Assembly (NCBI GenBank): GCA_003556955.1 | Contig: PWQB01000442.1 | Span: 1-12,577 of the forward strand | Length of the DNA stretch: 12,577 nucleotides | From: Nostocaceae cyanobacterium CSSed10_463m | GTDB taxonomy: Bacteria > Cyanobacteriota > Cyanobacteriia > Cyanobacteriales > Nostocaceae | Reading direction: 5' to 3' | Shown: positions 7,180 through 12,577 of the stretch, one piece after another | Layout of the letters: the number at the start of each line of letters is the position of its first letter | Position numbering within the stretch: position 1 is the first letter of the stretch | Made by a program: the position numbers and the translations under genes | Notes under the pieces: generated by a model | The model's database searches: none | The model's input: the letters and a program-made list of their open reading frames with translations, nothing else | What the model was told of the DNA's origin: nothing

Positions 7180-7770
7180 TTACAGCCTGCGATAAACAAT
7201 CAGGCTAATTAAAGCTGAGAATGGAATCACTAAAAGAGCAGCTATTAAAATATATAAGGCATAGGTAAAAAGCTGAAACTTCAAAAATGTAATTTTGGCA
7301 TTTGTGACAATTTGGATGGCAAGGTCTTCGTGTTCTCTCTGATAAGGTATGCTGAGACATCCATCGAAATAAAGCTTATTTAGTGCATCTAGTAAGGACG
7401 TTGAACTATATTTTTGCAAATGTCCGAAATAATAAAAATTATCTGTATCTGGCAATTGAATTTGAGAATTTTTGCTAGGTTTCGCTATCACCCACAACAA
7501 CCGTTCTAAATTAATCTTAGGCATAAAAGAGAATGCACAGAATAGGGTGCAAATGCAAAACAGAGAATTTGCGATAAATAAACCAATTCGCAAGGAATTG
7601 GGGATATTTTTATCTGTAGTAATCAGAGATATTGTGAGACTGACACCAGTACCAGAAAAACCTAACAAAATAGCATTTTTTGCCTCCGCGAACTTCAGCC
7701 AGTCATTAACGTTATGAAAAATTGCTGTCAATTTGACAGAAACTTCATTCATAAAAACTTTGTTTGTCAT
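7180..7770 (-). CDS. Pycsar TM effector-like membrane protein (DUF5706 type)
   Basis: This is a 196-residue membrane protein. From the ATG at 7770 it reads a short cytoplasmic helix containing WLKFAEAKNAILLGFSG (about 24-40), then TM1 (about 32-51) and TM2 (about 60-82, RIGLFIANSLFCICTLF). A soluble loop follows, with FYYFGHLQKYSSTSLLDAL (112-130) and a later EHEDLAIQI segment, and then a C-terminal hydrophobic segment (about 165-190). This order fits the Pycsar effector (PycTM, formerly DUF5706) family, in which cyclic-nucleotide sensing is linked to membrane disruption. The open frame extends upstream to a TTG at 7971, but that part starts inside repeat DNA and lacks family features, so the ATG at 7770 is chosen; the ATG at 7752 is an alternative. 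It is the first gene of the minus-strand operon, directly ahead of the cyclase-like gene, which supports the assignment. No strong ribosome site is visible. Confidence 0.72.
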   Translation of the reverse strand: MTNKVFMNEVSVKLTAIFHNVNDWLKFAEAKNAILLGFSGTGVSLTISLITTDKNIPNSLRIGLFIANSLFCICTLFCAFSFMPKINLERLLWVIAKPSKNSQIQLPDTDNFYYFGHLQKYSSTSLLDALNKLYFDGCLSIPYQREHEDLAIQIVTNAKITFLKFQLFTYALYILIAALLVIPFSALISLIVYRRL

Positions 7771-7832
7771 GTTCAGCACAAATATTAGTATTGCTATCCC
7801 CCATCCTGAAACAGATGAATTTACCGAACAGG

Positions 7833-7848
7833 ATTCTAGATATAGAAT
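7833..7848. promoter_or_regulatory. Perfect dyad upstream of the operon
   Basis: ATTCTA-GATA-TAGAAT is a perfect six-base inverted repeat centred about 70 bases upstream of the effector ATG. The flanking minus-strand DNA is AT-rich, with TATACT-like hexamers but no convincing -35. It could be an operator for the operon promoter; that role is inferred from position only. Confidence 0.3.
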
Positions 7849-7937
7849 ACCAGACACAGTATATTTACGATATAGTAAAAATTCTAACTTAGGCAAAAGG
7901 CGATTACAAGCGATCCAATACTTTTCGGTTAAGGTTT

Positions 7938-8040
7938 TGTTCGCGTAGCGTGCCGTAGGCAATCCCCCCAACCCCCGTTGAAAAGCAGGGCTAAAGTCCT
8001 CAAAGTCCCCCTTCTTAAGGGGGATTTAGGGGGATCTCCA
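7938..8040. repeat. Intergenic repeat cluster with perfect G/C hairpin
   Basis: The stretch begins with TGTTCGCGTAGCGTGCCGTAGGC, then C-rich DNA, then CCCCCTT-CTT-AAGGGGG (8007-8023, a perfect seven-pair hairpin) and a direct GGGGGAT repeat. These are typical cyanobacterial intergenic repeats. Between 7771 and 8228 I see no gene: only this cluster, the dyad at 7833-7848, a HIP1 site at 8076-8083, a dyad ATTATTC-G-GAATAAT at 8101-8115 and the stem at 8141-8167. Confidence 0.6.
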
Positions 8041-8140
8041 ATGTGCAAATATCGTTAACCGAACAGTATTGACAAGCGATCGCCATGAAAAAATTAAGCT
8101 ATTATTCGGAATAATGCCAATATTTTCACCACAAAATTGA

Positions 8141-8167
8141 GTAGGGGCGCAAAAAACTTTCCCCTAC
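8141..8167 (-). terminator. Candidate terminator stem after the sugar-phosphate transferase gene
   Basis: GTAGGGG (8141-8147) and CCCCTAC (8161-8167) are perfect inverted copies 13 bases apart, located 62 bases past the transferase stop on the minus strand. Read on that strand, the stem is followed by TCAATTTT, a weak T-tract. It may end that transcript and separate it from the defence-like operon, but the poor T-run keeps confidence low. Confidence 0.35.
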
Positions 8168-8228
8168 AATGTGGTTTATTTAAGTTAATTTACTCCCATC
8201 AACAGTATTTAAACAGACATACAATAAT

Positions 8229-9311
8229 TTAGAATGGTTGGCTAGATTTGTGCCAGACAGTAAAACCCAACAGGAAAATGATACTAATAGCGGTAGAAAT
8301 TATTACCACAAAAGTCATGCCCTGTATTCTCATTGCCAGCAAATTACAAACTAAAGTAATTGACCACAGAGTGAAGGCAACACGGGGTTGGGAAAATCCC
8401 AAGGCCAATAAACTGTGGTGGATGTGGTCTTTACCTGGGGTACTGAGAGGGTTTTTACCTGCCAATAACCTGCGGACAAAAACTTGTGTAGTATCCAGTA
8501 CAGGCAATAGCAGAAATAACACTGTCGGGCCAAGGGCAAAAATGGTGTTTTGTTGCAGATTACCTAAAATACTGGTTGCCGCTAGTACATAACCAAAAAA
8601 GTATGCCCCGGCATCACCCATGATAATCCGTGAGGGGTGGAAATTATGACGCAGGAAGCCTAACGCCCCACCCCCTAAAGCTGCCAGCACTAAAATAGCG
8701 GCGGCGCGATTGGGAAATTGGGCAGCTACCCCTAATAAACTCATAGCGGTGATAAAACTCACCCCTCCCGCTAATCCATCCATACCATCCATCAAATTGA
8801 TCGCGTTAGTGATCCCCACTACCCAAAGTACCGTCACTGTCATAGAAAGCAGTGAATCAATGGGCGTGTTGAAACCAACCTCGATACTAATGCCATTTGC
8901 ATACAGCAACAATGCGGTGACAATTTGCGCCCACAAGCGTACAGAGGGCGGTAAACCGAACTGATCATCAATAAAACCCACCAGCACTAGGATTGAACCT
9001 CCTAGTAAAATAGTTAGCACTTGAGCCAAAACACTTTGTAGTGCAATCGGTCGTAAAAGGGTAGCTAGTACCATTGCGGCAATTACTCCCGCATAAATAG
9101 CTAACCCCCCGGCATTGGGTAAGGGTTCACGGTTGAGTCGGCGAGCGTTTGGTTGGTCAGCCCAACCTACCCGCAGGGCAAATTGGCGGATTGTGGGAAT
9201 CAAACGCCACGTTACCAGCCAAGCCAAGCAAAATGTAAAGACTACTGCCAACCAGCCGGAGCCGCGAGGGTCGGCAATGCCGAGGGACTCAAGAAAGTTG
9301 TATAGATTCAT
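8229..9311 (-). CDS. Polyprenyl-phosphate N-acetylhexosamine-1-phosphate transferase (WecA/TagO-like)
   Basis: This integral membrane enzyme of the MraY/WecA/TagO superfamily transfers a sugar-1-phosphate, usually GlcNAc-1-P from UDP-GlcNAc, onto undecaprenyl phosphate to start cell-surface polysaccharide synthesis. The 360-residue length is normal, with about ten or eleven hydrophobic helices throughout. Motifs in order are DQPNARRLN (52-60), the Mg-binding LVGFIDDQFG (110-119, Asp115/Asp116), NLMDGMDGLAGG (172-183), MGDAGA (231-236) and the cytoplasmic HIHH (296-299). These fit WecA/TagO rather than MraY. The ATG at 9311 starts just before the first hydrophobic stretch. The gene is divergent from groEL, with about 160 bases between the two start codons, and appears monocistronic. 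The exact sugar substrate cannot be told from sequence. Confidence 0.93.
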   Translation of the reverse strand: MNLYNFLESLGIADPRGSGWLAVVFTFCLAWLVTWRLIPTIRQFALRVGWADQPNARRLNREPLPNAGGLAIYAGVIAAMVLATLLRPIALQSVLAQVLTILLGGSILVLVGFIDDQFGLPPSVRLWAQIVTALLLYANGISIEVGFNTPIDSLLSMTVTVLWVVGITNAINLMDGMDGLAGGVSFITAMSLLGVAAQFPNRAAAILVLAALGGGALGFLRHNFHPSRIIMGDAGAYFFGYVLAATSILGNLQQNTIFALGPTVLFLLLPVLDTTQVFVRRLLAGKNPLSTPGKDHIHHSLLALGFSQPRVAFTLWSITLVCNLLAMRIQGMTFVVIISTAISIIFLLGFTVWHKSSQPF

Positions 9312-9388
9312 CCCCCAAATCCAGCATTACTGCCAGTATCCTGTATGAGTGTCAATTGTAATATTAATCAATTTTTTTTATTTGCATA

Positions 9389-9394
9389 TATAAT
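9389..9394 (+). promoter_or_regulatory. Likely -10 element of the groEL promoter
   Basis: This is a perfect TATAAT, 82 bases before the groEL ATG. Transcription would start near 9400, so the CIRCE operator at 9412 would lie in the first part of the transcript and overlap the initial transcribed region, as is usual for HrcA control. No consensus -35 is evident at the usual distance. Confidence 0.6.
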
Positions 9395-9411
9395 CTGAGC
9401 TACTTGAGTGA

Positions 9412-11150
<1,739 letters not shown>

Positions 11151-11194
11151 TCTCTGTCACCTGATCATCCATCATTAATTAAATATTTTTTGAG

Positions 11195-11225
11195 CAGTTT
11201 GTCTGGTTACGGCAAACTGTTTTTT
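11195..11225 (+). terminator. Rho-independent terminator of groEL
   Basis: CAGTTTG (11195-11201) pairs with CAAACTG (11213-11219), with an 11-base loop that may extend the stem by a wobble pair. Six T follow directly. It starts 45 bases after the groEL stop codon. Confidence 0.8.
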
Positions 11226-11299
11226 ATACGCTTGCTGATTTGGCTGTAATCGAGTCAAATAAGCAATGTGGACTAAAGAAGAGTTTTCAAAGATACGGC

Positions 11300-11413
11300 A
11301 ACCGCCCAGGTGGTTAGGACAAGTCATCTCAAGATGACTGATACCCCAATAAGGTAAAGATTTTAGTCCCTTTTAGTGGACTTAAGCTATGAGCCAAGAA
11401 ATTTATTTCTTGG
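11300..11413. repeat. Spacer with four consecutive inverted repeats
   Basis: The spacer between groEL and the next gene carries AACCGCC-CA-GGTGGTT (11300-11315, one wobble), GTCATCT-CA-AGATGAC (11323-11338, perfect), AGTCC-N8-GGACT (11365-11382) and CCAAGAAA-TTTA-TTTCTTGG (11394-11413, perfect). TTTTAGT is also directly repeated at 11361 and 11371. The last two stems resemble a dispersed Nostocales intergenic repeat. A structured small RNA is possible, but no promoter or terminator clearly frames one. Nothing coding is seen between 11226 and 11527. Confidence 0.5.
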
Positions 11414-11527
11414 TGGGATATGGGTCAGGTGCAAGTATTTCAATTTTGACTTTTGCCATATATCCTATTGATACCAGATGCTTTTTACTCTCAAATTCCA
11501 AATCTAAATTCTAAAATAGGATGATTT

Positions 11528-12232
11528 ATGAGGAGTGGTGACCAAAATTTAGTTATTTTGACCCTGTATATTATTGGCGTTTCCTACGTCTTTAATCGTA
11601 TGGTTGAGTCTATCGATGATCAAATTAAATTTGAATTTACCAAAGCCGTTGTTGATGAACAACTTAAAGAACAGAATCTTCAAGACAAAATTGGAATTTC
11701 TTTTAAATTTAAACCCTTATATCCCATAGACGACCTTAAAGACTTATCGGTGAGTATTGAGAATAAATCTGAGAATATTGCTATATATGTAGACTGGGAT
11801 AACAGTGCTTTAGTTGTCGAACATAGCAAACAGTCGCGCCGAGTCATTCGCAAATCACCCGATTTAACCCGTGACTTAGCTGTTCCCCAAAGTCCTAGTT
11901 TGATTGCTCCTCAAAAAACACTGTCAGAAACAGTCACAGCAGAAGATGTGTTTGTGCGTGATAAAGATACTGGCACTTACTCAGCCACCAAACCCATAAT
12001 TGAAATTACCGGACTCAGCAAAGGTGGACCACCCCAAAAAAAGTTATATAACGACTTTATGAATGAAAGAAAAGAGTTGAACTTTTCCCTACAGCTAGTG
12101 TTACGCATCTCTGAACTACGTGTAGGTTTAGCTCCAGGTGTCAATATCCCACCCATCTGTATTATCAACTGTCCCTTCACAATTAAAAAATTACCCTGGA
12201 CTTATGCTCTGCCTTGGAAGAAAAAGAAGTAA
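11528..12232 (+). CDS. Membrane-anchored protein of unknown function
   Basis: I do not recognise this 234-residue protein beyond it looking like a cyanobacterial conserved hypothetical. Residues 7-24 (NLVILTLYIIGVSYVFNR) form one hydrophobic anchor with few charges before it. Residues 25-50 are a charged amphipathic helix. Residues 55-100 contain beta-rich sequence with SVSIENKSENIAIYVDWD (75-92), and 105-150 are a Ser/Thr/Pro-rich stretch. The C-terminus holds a CIINC pair of Cys (near 213-217) and ends in a basic KKKK tail. The ATG at 11528 has TAGGA eight bases upstream, a good ribosome site. It lies just ahead of rnpB, with 38 bases between its stop and the RNA, so it may share transcription with or host the promoter of rnpB. 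No catalytic motif is apparent. Confidence 0.75.
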   Translation: MRSGDQNLVILTLYIIGVSYVFNRMVESIDDQIKFEFTKAVVDEQLKEQNLQDKIGISFKFKPLYPIDDLKDLSVSIENKSENIAIYVDWDNSALVVEHSKQSRRVIRKSPDLTRDLAVPQSPSLIAPQKTLSETVTAEDVFVRDKDTGTYSATKPIIEITGLSKGGPPQKKLYNDFMNERKELNFSLQLVLRISELRVGLAPGVNIPPICIINCPFTIKKLPWTYALPWKKKK

Positions 12233-12270
12233 TCCGAACCAGACATATTACACCATCCCAGATTACACTG

Positions 12271-12577
12271 GAGTTAGGGAGAGAGTAGGCGCAGGCGGTT
12301 GCAGATCAGTCCGAGTGATTGATTTGAGGAAAGTCCGGACTCCCGAAAGACCAAACTTGCTGGATAACGCCCAGTGCGAGCGATCGTGAGGATAGTGCCA
12401 CAGAAAGATACCGCCATCTTCAGCAACAGTCAACAGTGAACAGTGAACAGTCAAAACCTGATAACTGATAACTGATAACTGACACCTGAAAATGGTAAGG
12501 GTGCAAAGGTGCGGTAAGAGCGCACCAGCACAACCGAGAGGTTGTGGCTCGGTAAACCCCGGTTGGGAGCAAGGCGA
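12271..12577 (+). ncRNA. rnpB: RNase P RNA (bacterial type A), 3' end cut by window
   Basis: This is the catalytic RNA of ribonuclease P, which matures the 5' ends of tRNAs. Conserved parts are visible in order: GAGGAAAGTCCGGACTCCC (the 5' half of the P4 core, from about 12326), GACCAAACTTGCTGGATAACGCCCAGTGCGAGCGATCGTGAGG split over the P7-P10 region, GTGCCACAGAAAGATACCGCC (the ACAGAAA core), then GGTAAGGGTGCAAAGGTGCGGTAAGAGCGCACC and GGTAAACCCCGGTTGGGAGCAAGG near the end. The last roughly 100 or more bases, including the 3' half of P4, lie beyond the window. The 5' end is estimated. Between the core and the GGTAAGGGTGC helix sits a block of heptamer repeats, a feature reported for heterocyst-forming cyanobacteria. 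Confidence 0.97.
12424..12485 (+). repeat. Heptamer tandem repeats (STRR) inside rnpB
   Basis: Four copies of CAACAGT or GAACAGT (12424-12451) are followed by three perfect CTGATAA units and a partial fourth, CTGACAC (12458-12485). The two blocks are partly complementary (AACAGT against ACTGATAACTG-type units), so they can extend the P12-type arm of the RNA without disturbing its core. Copy number is likely to vary between strains. Confidence 0.9.

Noticed and set aside
12424..12485. Tandem repeats as a CRISPR array
   Set aside because: The units are seven bases long with no spacers and sit inside the RNase P RNA gene.

Overview
The window comes from a filamentous, heterocyst-type cyanobacterium (Nostocales-like). 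The clearest signs are an RNase P RNA gene that carries heptamer tandem repeats, a solitary groEL under a perfect CIRCE operator, HIP1 octamers (GCGATCGC) in the right half, and many of the G-rich hairpin repeats typical of these genomes. No single gene fixes the genus.

Layout. From about 7770 down to the left edge, everything reads on the minus strand and looks like one accessory operon. In transcription order it encodes: (1) a small membrane protein resembling the Pycsar TM effector family (7180-7770); (2) a class III nucleotide cyclase-like domain fused to a P-loop domain with an eroded Walker A motif (5786-7111); (3) a MoxR-type AAA+ ATPase (4805-5779); (4) a 972-residue protein with a vWA-like domain and a C-terminal formylglycine-generating-enzyme-type C-type lectin domain (1563-4481); (5) an Avd-like helical protein (1028-1375); and (6) a diversity-generating retroelement (DGR) reverse transcriptase (93-1028). 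The end of gene 4 has the composition of a DGR variable region. From about 7771 to 8228 there is no gene, only repeats and dyads. The housekeeping part follows: a WecA/TagO-like polyprenyl-phosphate sugar-1-phosphate transferase (minus, 8229-9311), divergent groEL with its promoter and CIRCE (9389-11150), a terminator, a repeat-rich spacer, an unrecognised membrane-anchored protein (11528-12232), and rnpB running off the right edge.

How the operon may work (inference). MoxR plus vWA plus an FGE-type lectin diversified by a DGR matches the multi-component conflict systems proposed for multicellular bacteria: a hypervariable sensor, an ATPase that remodels or gates it, and an effector. Here the effector side looks like a Pycsar-type module, in which a cyclase would make a cyclic nucleotide and a membrane protein would act on it. 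That gives a testable route from a self-mutating receptor to second-messenger signalling to membrane damage. Two cautions apply. No template repeat is visible in the window, and the reverse transcriptase seems to lose its normal C-terminus near position 140, where repeat-derived sequence begins, so the diversification machinery may be frozen. The cyclase also lacks the usual transition-state Asn.
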